NCBI RefSeq assembly: GCF_924101635.2
Contig: NZ_CAKMAA020000013.1
Coordinates: 1 to 64,000, forward strand
DNA length: 64,000 bases
Reading direction: 5' to 3'
Source of the DNA: Candidatus Nitrotoga sp. HW29
Lineage (GTDB): Bacteria; Pseudomonadota; Gammaproteobacteria; Burkholderiales; Gallionellaceae
The notes below the pieces were generated by a model. The model had not been told where the DNA came from. It did no database searches and was given only the letters and a program-made list of their open reading frames with translations. This document shows, one piece after another, positions 29,136 through 37,431 of this stretch; the first letter of the stretch is position 1, and each line of letters opens with the position of its first letter. A program made the position numbers and the translations under genes.

Positions 29136-29969
29136 TTATGAGGCGGAGCGCATACTTCCAGTGACGTCTTTACCCACTCCACGGAAACCCGTAAAACGAC
29201 CGGATGAATCAAACATCGGTTCTCCGCTGATCATGAAGTATTGTTGTGAACCATCTGAATTATGTCGTCGGTAGATGAAATCCAAAAACGGTCGTCTGGC
29301 AGCGATATATTCTTCCAGTATTGCCCGCTCATCTTTATCCCAATGTGCTGCTTGCGTTTCACTCGGTTCGCTGAGCAAGTCGTCAACCTCAATTCCGAGC
29401 ATTTCAAGTACCGGGCCGTACACTTTGGTGAAATGTCCAGTTTCATCTTGCTCCCAATACCAATCTGACGACAGCTCGGTCAGGCGGCGAAACCGAGCTT
29501 CGCTTTCCCGCAGTTCTGCGGTTCGTGCTTGCACAGTCTGCTCCAACATTTTGTTGTAGTGTTCAATTTTTTTGTATAAAAGTCGTACTTCCAGCATGTT
29601 ATGAATACGTGTTCGTACTTCGGTCAGATCAAAAGGCTTGCTGATAAAGTCTTTCGCGCCGGCTTGTAATGCGCGCAGCTTGTGATCCGGTTGGGCGGTA
29701 ATGACGAGTACCGGCAGGTAGCCGTTTGTTTCGATTTTTTTTAAGTTTTCCAGGACCTGAAAGCCATCCATGCCAGGCATCTGTAAGTCGAGCAGAATCA
29801 GGTCGTAGCGGTTTTTTCTATACAACTCGCTGACTTCAAACGGATTTTTTGTCGATGCTATACGTGTATAGTTCGCGCCACGTAGCATTTCCTCGAGTAG
29901 GCGTATATTAGCCTCCTGATCGTCAACGATCAGGAGGCTGGCGTTTAGAATATCAAACTGGCTAAGCAT
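29136..29969 (-). CDS. Response regulator with C-terminal PAS domain, no output domain
   Basis: 277 residues from the ATG at 29969. A CheY-like receiver (about 1-125) carries LLIVDDQEAN, the phospho-acceptor Asp in LILLDLQMPGMDG and a KPF switch lysine. A short coiled linker (about 130-160) and one PAS/PAC domain (about 160-275, ending FRGVGKDVTG) follow. The protein stops immediately after PAC, where related proteins continue into a kinase or GGDEF domain, so it may be truncated or may act by protein interaction. No partner kinase is adjacent. Confidence 0.85.
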   Translation of the reverse strand: MLSQFDILNASLLIVDDQEANIRLLEEMLRGANYTRIASTKNPFEVSELYRKNRYDLILLDLQMPGMDGFQVLENLKKIETNGYLPVLVITAQPDHKLRALQAGAKDFISKPFDLTEVRTRIHNMLEVRLLYKKIEHYNKMLEQTVQARTAELRESEARFRRLTELSSDWYWEQDETGHFTKVYGPVLEMLGIEVDDLLSEPSETQAAHWDKDERAILEEYIAARRPFLDFIYRRHNSDGSQQYFMISGEPMFDSSGRFTGFRGVGKDVTGSMRSAS

Positions 29970-29996
29970 AATTTTAAGAACACCTTTAAAAACCAA

Positions 29997-30703
29997 GCAA
30001 CAAATATCGACACAAACTTTGCCGAGTTTCCAATTTTATTTTGATGTGTACGTCGTTACGGCATACCTACTTGAACCTATATGGTTTGTAACGGCGGCTA
30101 ACTAAAATTTTTTAAGGCGTTTCCATATTGTTTTAATTAACAAAAACTGGAATATTCAACAGAATATTTTAACATGACCGAGCTAGATTTATGGAAGTGT
30201 TCTCTGGTCAATTTACGCAATCACTAATAAATATGTGTATATTGAAACACGCTAATTTTTGTCCGCATACTTAGTATGGTTGTACAGGTTCATACCTAAT
30301 TACATTGCGAATCTCTTTTCTTGTTCTATAGTTGAAGGTAGATGCCGTACGTGGGCAAAGTACCATTTGTAATGCCTGCTCTCTGTACGTTTACACACAT
30401 AGAATTTCATCACTTAAATAGGTAAATCAATCGGAGTACCTTGATCCTGACCTGGATGAGACCGCGCTCATGCATTATCGTCTTTTTAAATTGGCCTCTG
30501 GTTGTACGTAATCACAATTCTTATTGTTAGGTACAGATTGTCTATGGTTTGTTAGACTAGCCGGTTACACGTTTTCGAGTAGGAGGAGGATGGTAGGTAT
30601 ATGGCGATTTGTCGAATTGTACCGTGCCTATTCTGAAGGCTTAGAGATTTGGGTTCTAGTGAATTAAACAACACAGGTGAGTTTTATATTTTTTACTATG
30701 CTC
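29997..30703. other. Gene-free AT-rich stretch
   Basis: About 700 bp between the REC-PAS gene and the Crp/Fnr gene, both on the minus strand. I see no coding similarity, RNA gene or strong terminator on either strand. It may hold the REC-PAS promoter near its left end; the rest is unexplained. Confidence 0.5.
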
Positions 30704-31444
30704 TTAAGAGTGCGAGTGTTGGGTGGTTGTATATGTTGAAAGTAAGCAATCGAATTCTTTTTTGACCACCTTATAACATTCGCAAGAGAGCGATTCCAGC
30801 CCAGATCGATCGAGTATTGTAATGTGCCCACGGCGATAGTTAATAAAACCAGCATTTTTTAAATTTCCGGCGGCTTCGGTTATACCTTCGCGGCGCACGC
30901 CAAGCATGCTGGCAATTAATTCCTGCGTCATGATTAATTCATTAGAGCTCAATCGATCAATGGTTAATAGTAACCAGCGGCAAAGCTGTTGTTCGATTGA
31001 ATGATGTCTATTGCACGCCGCAGTCAGGGACATTTGTGTGATGAGCGCTTGAATATAAAGCAGTGATAAGCGCTGCAGCGATTCTGTGCGATTAAATTCG
31101 TGCAGCACTGATCCGGCTTTTATGCGGTAGCCGCAGCCGCCTGTTTGCACAATTGCCCGGCTAGATGTTGCTGCACCACCCATGAGTAGTGAAACACCTA
31201 GCATGCCTTCATTGCCGACTCCTGCGATTTCTGTCGAAGCACCATCTTCCATGATGTATTGCAGAGACACGATGGCGGTCGTAGGGAACCAGGCATGTTG
31301 TAACCGACTAGCAGATTCATAAAGGACGCTGCCGAGCGGCATTTGAACCAGCTCCAAATGTGGTTTTAAGCGTTCAAACTCATCCGTTTGCACAGCTGTG
31401 AGAAGATAGTTGTGGTTTGTTACCTGTGCAGTGGTAATGAACAT
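30704..31444 (-). CDS. Crp/Fnr-family transcriptional regulator
   Basis: A 246-residue regulator with an N-terminal cyclic-nucleotide-binding-like beta-roll (about 15-130; LELVQMPLGSVLYE, GNEGMLGVSLLMGG), a dimerisation helix, and a C-terminal winged helix (about 160-225). The recognition helix region is ELIASMLGVRREGITEAAGNL. It lacks the N-terminal cysteine cluster of Fnr and the cAMP-contact signature of Crp, so the ligand is unknown. It is divergent from the BON lipoprotein gene across 293 bp, which it may control. Confidence 0.9.
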   Translation of the reverse strand: MFITTAQVTNHNYLLTAVQTDEFERLKPHLELVQMPLGSVLYESASRLQHAWFPTTAIVSLQYIMEDGASTEIAGVGNEGMLGVSLLMGGAATSSRAIVQTGGCGYRIKAGSVLHEFNRTESLQRLSLLYIQALITQMSLTAACNRHHSIEQQLCRWLLLTIDRLSSNELIMTQELIASMLGVRREGITEAAGNLKNAGFINYRRGHITILDRSGLESLSCECYKVVKKEFDCLLSTYTTTQHSHS

Positions 31445-31737
31445 AAGCAGCTCATTTAAATACCTGAAATATTATTATAGGCATGTTCACCAATTAACTG
31501 ATTAGTAGACATTTATAGTAAAGCTATTGGCTTAAGTTGTGTACGATACCGCACAGACGCTACATGTCCTGAATAGCAGACTACGCCTCAGCGGCTAGTA
31601 CAAGCTTCCAACATGTCGCAGTAAAACTCCACTAGTTTTCTTAAGTTGGCATTCAAAATGCCCGCATGAGCAGGTTGGAGTATTTATAACACAAGGAGGC
31701 AGCCTATTATGCAGCTTCAAAATCAGGAGAGTTCATT

Positions 31738-32049
31738 ATGAAACAATTAAAACATTTTATTACTATTTTTACTGCCATCGTATTCGTGTCAATTTTAGGT
31801 TGTGCGTCCACTACGAAGTCGGAAGGAGTAGGAGAGTATTTGGATGATAGCGTAATTACAACGAAGGTTAAAGCGGCGGTTTTTAATGAGCCAACTTTGA
31901 AAGCTACCGAGATAAATGTTGAAACCTATAAAGGTGTCGTTCAATTAAGTGGATTTGTGAGTTCTCAGTCCAGTATTGATAGGGCCGAAGAAGTTGCCAG
32001 TGGTGTTAAGGGCGTGAAATCTGTCAAGAATGACATGCGAATTAAATAA
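31738..32049 (+). CDS. BON-domain lipoprotein
   Basis: 103 residues. A signal peptide ends in the lipobox ILGC (Cys at about 22), so the protein is lipid anchored. One BON domain (about 35-103) has DDSVITTKVKAAV, INVETYKGVVQLSGFVSS and GVKSVKNDMRIK. BON domains bind membranes or phospholipids, as in OsmY and related stress proteins. AGGAGAG lies 7 nt before the ATG. A hairpin at 32059-32082 follows the gene. Confidence 0.9.
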   Translation: MKQLKHFITIFTAIVFVSILGCASTTKSEGVGEYLDDSVITTKVKAAVFNEPTLKATEINVETYKGVVQLSGFVSSQSSIDRAEEVASGVKGVKSVKNDMRIK

Positions 32050-32058
32050 AGCTGACAT

Positions 32059-32082
32059 GGGAGATTGCCAATGTAATCTCCC
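32059..32082 (+). terminator. Hairpin downstream of the BON lipoprotein gene
   Basis: GGGAGATT pairs with AATCTCCC around an 8-base loop, starting 10 nt after the stop codon. There is no T-run after the stem, so it may be an mRNA-protecting hairpin, not an intrinsic terminator. Confidence 0.4.
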
Positions 32083-32219
32083 AAATAAATGTCCCACCAT
32101 TGTGAATTTGAATGTTTCATAAAATTTGTATGCTTGCATTACACCATGGGGAGCGACAGCTTACCAAGCTTTGATTGCAGTACGAGCGGCATTGTAAAAT
32201 TCAATAAATAAACATCTAG

Positions 32220-32870
32220 GCATAACTCCATTGATTGATCTGAACTTGTCTTGCGTGGCGATAGTCTCGCAGACCTTTTTTCATTGATTGGCATTGTGCT
32301 TTCAGAAACTTCTGCCTATTCGACCAAGGGCCGCCTGATACACAGCGAGTACAAATGGCGTTTGAAAATTTTGAAGGCACGACAGGCAGCAGTGATATTG
32401 TCGGCACGCTGCAGATAGATACCGGCGGTAAACATTCATTTATGCAAGGCGAACTGGTTTTCAAGGTATTCGATCTGACTGATTTAGGCTCATTGATCGA
32501 TGCTGCAGGGTAGCCGTCGCAAAACAACGTTCCTCTTCGTCTGGAGTATTATGGGTGCAGACGTAAAGCTGCGTGCAAAATCCATCTATTGAGCGAACAC
32601 ACTGCCTATCGAAGATTCGGTTGTTTATTTGAAGCTACAGGATTCCGTTCAGATGGTTAATCCGCTTAATTAACGTTAACCAAGCCCGCGGTGCTGGTTG
32701 AGCGCAGCCTGGGTGCGATATTACTCGGTGTAGTTAATTCGCTGTTCGCTCTAACTCCTCTTATTGAAGCTGGACCGATCTGGATAGTGATCGCGGACGG
32801 CTTATCCAGAAAACGCAGAAATCTGCCCCGCATAAGACGGCAGTTGGATCGAAACGTGGATCTATGTCTT
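32220..32870 (+). pseudogene. AsmA-family protein, C-terminal remnant with frameshifts and stops
   Basis: Pieces of the AsmA C-terminal region are readable across different frames: RGDSLADLFSLIGIVL and YSTKGRLIHSEYKW (from about 32242), then after a one-base shift FENFEGTTGSSDIVGTLQID and LTDLGSLIDAAG ending at a stop. Next come DVKLRAKSIY, a stop, and TLPIEDSVVYLKLQDSV. After a gap comes LVERSLGAILLGVVN with LTPLIEAGP, and after another shift DSDRGRLIQKTQK. Order and spacing match AsmA/DUF748-type envelope proteins. At least two frameshifts and two stops are present, and the 5' part is missing. AsmA proteins take part in outer-membrane lipid homeostasis. Confidence 0.8.
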
Positions 32871-33154
32871 GAAAAATCTGATAGCTTCACACAAGTCCAG
32901 CTAGTAATTAGACCGTTACGTATTGCCTTGCAGCAACAATTGTGCAATAGATTAAATTGAGATTGAGCAAGAAAATTGTTTGACGAATCTGTATTTAGTC
33001 AAAATAACCGTATACCTGCTTATTCTTATCTTTAAAAATGCATTTGAATTACCATCGCATTGGAGATATCACAAATGGATAGGAGGTATGGAAATGTTTG
33101 GCCAAAAACGAAACATACTCACCAATCTATTCACTTTTACCCGGATCGAAATAA

Positions 33155-35152
33155 ATGGAATCTGTACTCAAAAAAATACTTGCAACTCCCGAGGAGACTG
33201 GTTCAGCTTTGTTAATTGAACTTGTTGATAGTATTCGGCCGAAAAATCCCAACGTGGGTGAGGTGGCTACGGTAAATTTACACGCTTTGATTACTTTGCT
33301 GAGGACGCATCCGGAATATGTTGTCGCGCTGCGGAGGTATGTGTTGGCGTTATTTGAGGTGCGTCGCCATAGCCATCTCTATGCCGATATCGGCATATTA
33401 TCTAATGAAGGTTTTTTTACTACGGTCTGGAATCGCTTCATCTTTAGTATATTACCCCCGGAAATACGTGACGATTACCTGAAGGATACGTTCGGGCTCG
33501 TGTTTCACAAGCATACCGATTATCTATGGGTGGATCAGATTCCTGATGCAGTATGGATTGAATTATTGCAGTGTATCGATTTTGATGCTGAGCCCTCTCA
33601 TCCCGGCAGAGCAAAAATTCAGGAGGAAATGCTGAATGCAGTTCAGATGTTGTCTTATCGCATTGCATCCACAGGGCTTGAACATGAACTGGTGCGTAAT
33701 TATCCGGATATTGAACGCTTCGAATCGCCGTTTTTAGCGCAGAACGTCGAGGTTTGTGATTATTACCGGGCCTATCATGCCTGTCTCAGTGGAGATTCTG
33801 CGCTGCCTGATAATAAGCATATCCTGGTGTTGTTGCAGCAATGTGAAGAAGTGCTGGTAAAAGTGCGCAAGCAAGCTTTACACAATGGCGCAAGCATCAG
33901 CCTTACATATCATTTGCAGCGCGTGAATCAGATGATCAAACGGTTGCAAACTTTGTTGGTATTGCTCGAACCGAATGAAACCACGATACGCAGTTTGGCT
34001 TTGCTGCGCGAATTGGTGCGTGAGGAGAATCGTAAATACAGTGTGCGGGATGTATTTACTCGTGTCACCGATTTGGTGGCTTTGCAGGTTACAGAGAATG
34101 CAGGAAAAACCGGTGAACATTATGCTGCCGCGACACCAGGCGAGTATTTTAGTATGTTGCGCTCATCTATGGGGGCGGGTTTTATCGTTGGATTTATGGC
34201 GCTGATCAAAATCGGGATTGGCAAGATGATGTTAGCGCCTTTTACCCAGACTTTTTTCTTCAGCATGAATTATGCCTTTGGTTTTTTGCTGATTCACATC
34301 ATGCATTTTACGGTTGCGACCAAACAGCCAGCAATGACTGCGGCGACGATTGCGGCGACGGTTGATCAGAATACTGCATTGAATAGTGGTAAAGCACCGC
34401 TTGATGGAGTAGTGCAACTCATTGCTATTGTGTGGCGCACCCAGATGGTTTCTATTTTGGGCAATGTAATACTCGCGATTCCAACCGGCATGTTGATTGC
34501 ATTGATAGGTTACGCGGCTGGTGCGCCGGTAATGTCGGAGGAGAAAGCCTGGCATACGTTGGAGGATATTAATCCTTTTTATAGCTTGGCTTTAATTCAT
34601 GCTGCGATTGCGGGAGTGTGTCTTTTCTTTGCCGGATTGATTTCGGGTTATTACGACAACAAATGTGCCTACACTCGAATTCCTGCTCGTTTAAAACAAT
34701 TGCACTGGTTGCGGAAACTATTAGGAGAGCATCGACTTGACCGCTTTGCGGCTTATATCGGAGACAATCTTGGCGCGTTAATGGGGAATTTTACGTTCGG
34801 TATTATGCTCGGTAGTATGGGGCTGATTGGTTTTATATTCGGCCTCCCTTTTATTGATATCCGACACGTCGCGTTTTCGTCAGCCAACTTTGCCTTTGCG
34901 CTGGTTGCACTTGATTTCAGGGTGGGTTGGCAGTTGGTAGCAATTTCTTTGTTAGGCATTGCGCTGATTGGGATAGTTAATCTTGCGGTGAGTTTTTGCT
35001 TGGCTCTTTACGTCGCGATGAAGGCGCGCCAAGTACGCTTCAATCGTAGTGGCGAATTGTTTCGGATGTTGGGAGCGCACTTTGTGAGCAATCCACGTGA
35101 ATTTTTCTTTCCTCCCAAAAGCGGAGTCGCACTACAAAATTTGGCACCATGA
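33155..35152 (+). CDS. Gcr-type 'site-specific recombinase' membrane protein
   Basis: A 665-residue member of the family named after gonococcal Gcr. A soluble helical N-terminal half (about 1-330) has LFEVRRHSHLYADIGILSNEGFF. The C-terminal half carries about seven hydrophobic segments (for example GAGFIVGFMALIKIGIGK, FFFSMNYAFGFLLIHIMHF, YAAGAPVMSEEKAWHTLEDI, FISGYYDNKCAYTRIPARL-like blocks and LGSMGLIGFIFGLPFIDIRH). No catalytic motif of known recombinases is visible, so the family name should be treated with caution. The ATG at 33155 has a weak GGAT upstream. Confidence 0.85.
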   Translation: MESVLKKILATPEETGSALLIELVDSIRPKNPNVGEVATVNLHALITLLRTHPEYVVALRRYVLALFEVRRHSHLYADIGILSNEGFFTTVWNRFIFSILPPEIRDDYLKDTFGLVFHKHTDYLWVDQIPDAVWIELLQCIDFDAEPSHPGRAKIQEEMLNAVQMLSYRIASTGLEHELVRNYPDIERFESPFLAQNVEVCDYYRAYHACLSGDSALPDNKHILVLLQQCEEVLVKVRKQALHNGASISLTYHLQRVNQMIKRLQTLLVLLEPNETTIRSLALLRELVREENRKYSVRDVFTRVTDLVALQVTENAGKTGEHYAAATPGEYFSMLRSSMGAGFIVGFMALIKIGIGKMMLAPFTQTFFFSMNYAFGFLLIHIMHFTVATKQPAMTAATIAATVDQNTALNSGKAPLDGVVQLIAIVWRTQMVSILGNVILAIPTGMLIALIGYAAGAPVMSEEKAWHTLEDINPFYSLALIHAAIAGVCLFFAGLISGYYDNKCAYTRIPARLKQLHWLRKLLGEHRLDRFAAYIGDNLGALMGNFTFGIMLGSMGLIGFIFGLPFIDIRHVAFSSANFAFALVALDFRVGWQLVAISLLGIALIGIVNLAVSFCLALYVAMKARQVRFNRSGELFRMLGAHFVSNPREFFFPPKSGVALQNLAP

Positions 35153-35337
35153 GCACAATAAGGCTGAGTTGAATGGGACGATAACGATAGGAGGAAAGCA
35201 TTGGCTGAGTTCTATCATGCGCGCGAGATGGTTGTGTTACTGCTGCCAAGTAAAGTAGTGATAGAAATTTCATCGGGCATCGTTTTATCGCGATAAAGCA
35301 CTATGATTTAATGCCATGATTATTAATGCAGGTTCGC

Positions 35338-37233
35338 ATGTTTAAAAATTTGACCATTAAAACACGCTTGATTTCCATTCTTTCGTTCTTGGTATTTTTT
35401 TTGCTGGGAATCGAAATGCTAGGATTGTTTGGGATGAGCAAGGCAAACGATGGTTTGAAAACCGTTTACGAGGATCGAGTTATTCCGCTTGGACAGTTGA
35501 TGCATATTGAGTCGCTCTTGCATCAAAATCGTATTGCTATTGCGACTGCCTTGATTACCCCGACCCCTGAGCTTATTGATAAGAACACGGGGACTTTCGA
35601 AAAAAACGTTAAAGAGATCACCAAGACTTGGGATGCGTACATGGCGACCCATCTGACTCCGGAGGATATAAAACTGGCTGAAAAATTTGCCGAGAACCAC
35701 AAGAAATTTGTTATTGAGGGTTTAATTCCAGTATTGGTCGCTTTGCGTACCCATGAAACTAAAGAAGCGAGTCGAATTGTTGTGGAAAAAGCTCGCCCCC
35801 TTTATGACTTGGTTAAGAAAGACATTAGCGCTCTTATTAATCTTCAAATAGAGACTACTAAACAGGAGTATAAATACCACCAAAATCGTTACGCGATCAT
35901 TCGCAATATTTTCATCGCTTTGATAATTATTGTCCTGGTACTGGCTGTATTAATCAGTGCTGGATTCACCCGAGGTGTGTTTAAGCCGCTGGAGAAAGCA
36001 GTGAAGATTGCTCGTGGTATTGCCGCAGGTGATTTTACGGAGCAAATCCATGTTCGATCGACGGATGAAATCGGCCAATTATTGCAAGCACTGAAAGAAA
36101 TGAACGATAGTCTGGTGAAGACTATCGGTCAATTACGCGACAGCGAAACACATGTCCGTGCCATGCTGAATAACCTGATCGAGGGCATCGTTACAATTAA
36201 TGAACAGGGTGTGATTGGAACTTTTAATTCCGCTGCCGAGCGGATATTCGGTTACACCGAGGCCGAGATAGTGGACAAAAATGTTTCCATCCTCATGCCT
36301 GCTCCCTACCGCGAAGCGCACGATGGTTACCTTGTTCGTTACCTGCAAACGCGGGAGAAAAATATCATTGGTATCAGCCGCGAGGTAACAGGGCTGCGCA
36401 AGGATGGAACAACCTTTCCCATGGAGCTGGCAGTGATTGAAACGCGCCAGGGTGAGCGCCATATATTCACCGGATCTTTCCGCGACATTAGTGCGCGTAA
36501 ACTGGCCGAAGAACAGAAGGCGCGTCTCATCCGCGAACTTGAAAGCTCCCAGGAAGAATTAAAAAGCTTTGCTTTTGTGGTGTCTCATGATCTTAAGGCG
36601 CCATTGCGAGCCATTAGTACATTGGCAGGTTGGCTTACCCATGATTACTCGGACAAGTTCGATGAAAAGGGGAAAGAATATATGGAGCTCCTTATTAAAA
36701 GGGTATACCGTATGGATAATCTGATTAATGGTATTTTGCAATATTCGCGGGTCGGTCGGGTGCTGGAGAAGATCGTTGCAGTGGATCTCGACCCGTTAGT
36801 GCGGGAGGTGATTGACCTGCTTTCGCCACCGGCCAATATTGTGATCAGTATTGAAAATACTTTGCCTACCGTCATGGCAGAACCAACCCGTATCGAGCAG
36901 GTATTTCAAAACTTACTCTCCAATGCCATCAAATTCATGGACAAACCTCATGGCGAAATTCGAATCGCCTGTAGCTTAGAGGATAAGTATTGGAAATTTC
37001 TCATCGCCGATAATGGGCCGGGTATTGAGTCGCGACATTTTGAACAAATTTTCCAGCTGTTTCAGACTTTGGTGCCACGGGACAGAGTAGAGGGTACGGG
37101 TGTCGGCCTTTCTCTGGTGAAGAAAATTGTGGAAATATACGATGGTAAGATATGGCTGGAGTCTAAAGTAGGGGAGGGAAGCACGTTTTTCTTCACGTTA
37201 CCTAAAATTGTCACAACAATAAATTTAAATTGA
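35338..37233 (+). CDS. Membrane sensor histidine kinase (4HB-HAMP-PAS-HisKA-HATPase)
   Basis: 631 residues from the ATG at 35338, which has AGG 6 nt upstream. It has the chemoreceptor-like start MFKNLTIKTRL. In order: membrane segment (about 12-32), a four-helix-bundle ligand domain, a second membrane segment (about 185-207), HAMP (about 210-260), PAS/PAC (about 270-390), HisKA with SFAFVVSHDLKAPLRAI (phospho-acceptor His), and HATPase with FQNLLSNAIKFM, DNGPGIE and GTGVGLSLVKKI. The ligand is unknown. A response-regulator pseudogene and a hybrid kinase follow, suggesting a former three-gene phosphorelay. Confidence 0.92.
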   Translation: MFKNLTIKTRLISILSFLVFFLLGIEMLGLFGMSKANDGLKTVYEDRVIPLGQLMHIESLLHQNRIAIATALITPTPELIDKNTGTFEKNVKEITKTWDAYMATHLTPEDIKLAEKFAENHKKFVIEGLIPVLVALRTHETKEASRIVVEKARPLYDLVKKDISALINLQIETTKQEYKYHQNRYAIIRNIFIALIIIVLVLAVLISAGFTRGVFKPLEKAVKIARGIAAGDFTEQIHVRSTDEIGQLLQALKEMNDSLVKTIGQLRDSETHVRAMLNNLIEGIVTINEQGVIGTFNSAAERIFGYTEAEIVDKNVSILMPAPYREAHDGYLVRYLQTREKNIIGISREVTGLRKDGTTFPMELAVIETRQGERHIFTGSFRDISARKLAEEQKARLIRELESSQEELKSFAFVVSHDLKAPLRAISTLAGWLTHDYSDKFDEKGKEYMELLIKRVYRMDNLINGILQYSRVGRVLEKIVAVDLDPLVREVIDLLSPPANIVISIENTLPTVMAEPTRIEQVFQNLLSNAIKFMDKPHGEIRIACSLEDKYWKFLIADNGPGIESRHFEQIFQLFQTLVPRDRVEGTGVGLSLVKKIVEIYDGKIWLESKVGEGSTFFFTLPKIVTTINLN

Positions 37234-37241
37234 AGAAGAGT

Positions 37242-37378
37242 ATGAGGATTATCAATAACCCATTCTTCTGGTGGAAGATGATCAAGTAGACATCATGATC
37301 CAATCCGTGGATTGCTGACAATTTGTTGAAGTGATGCGTTCGATCGATATTTGTTGGAGCGTCGGTGAGATGCTCTAA
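37242..37378 (+). pseudogene. Rcp1-like response regulator, internally deleted
   Basis: Directly after the kinase, an ATG (MRIINN) leads, after a one-base frameshift, into PILLVEDDQVDIMIQSVDC. A stop follows, then in the same frame QFVEVMRSIDICWSVGEML and a stop. The first part is the N-terminus and the second the C-terminal helix of single-domain response regulators of the Rcp1 type; roughly 100 residues between them, including the phospho-acceptor Asp, are gone. The gene is dead. The flanking kinases may have lost their original partner. Confidence 0.75.
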
Positions 37379-37431
37379 TGTGCTCATGCCACAAGGTATG
37401 TTTTTCGGGTTAGCAAGATGCTGATTTTACG

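Noticed and set aside
33088-33219. 43-codon frame with a strong AGGAGGT site overlapping the Gcr gene start
   Set aside because: No recognisable family, and it runs over the 5' end of a well-supported gene; it could be a leader peptide but nothing else supports it.
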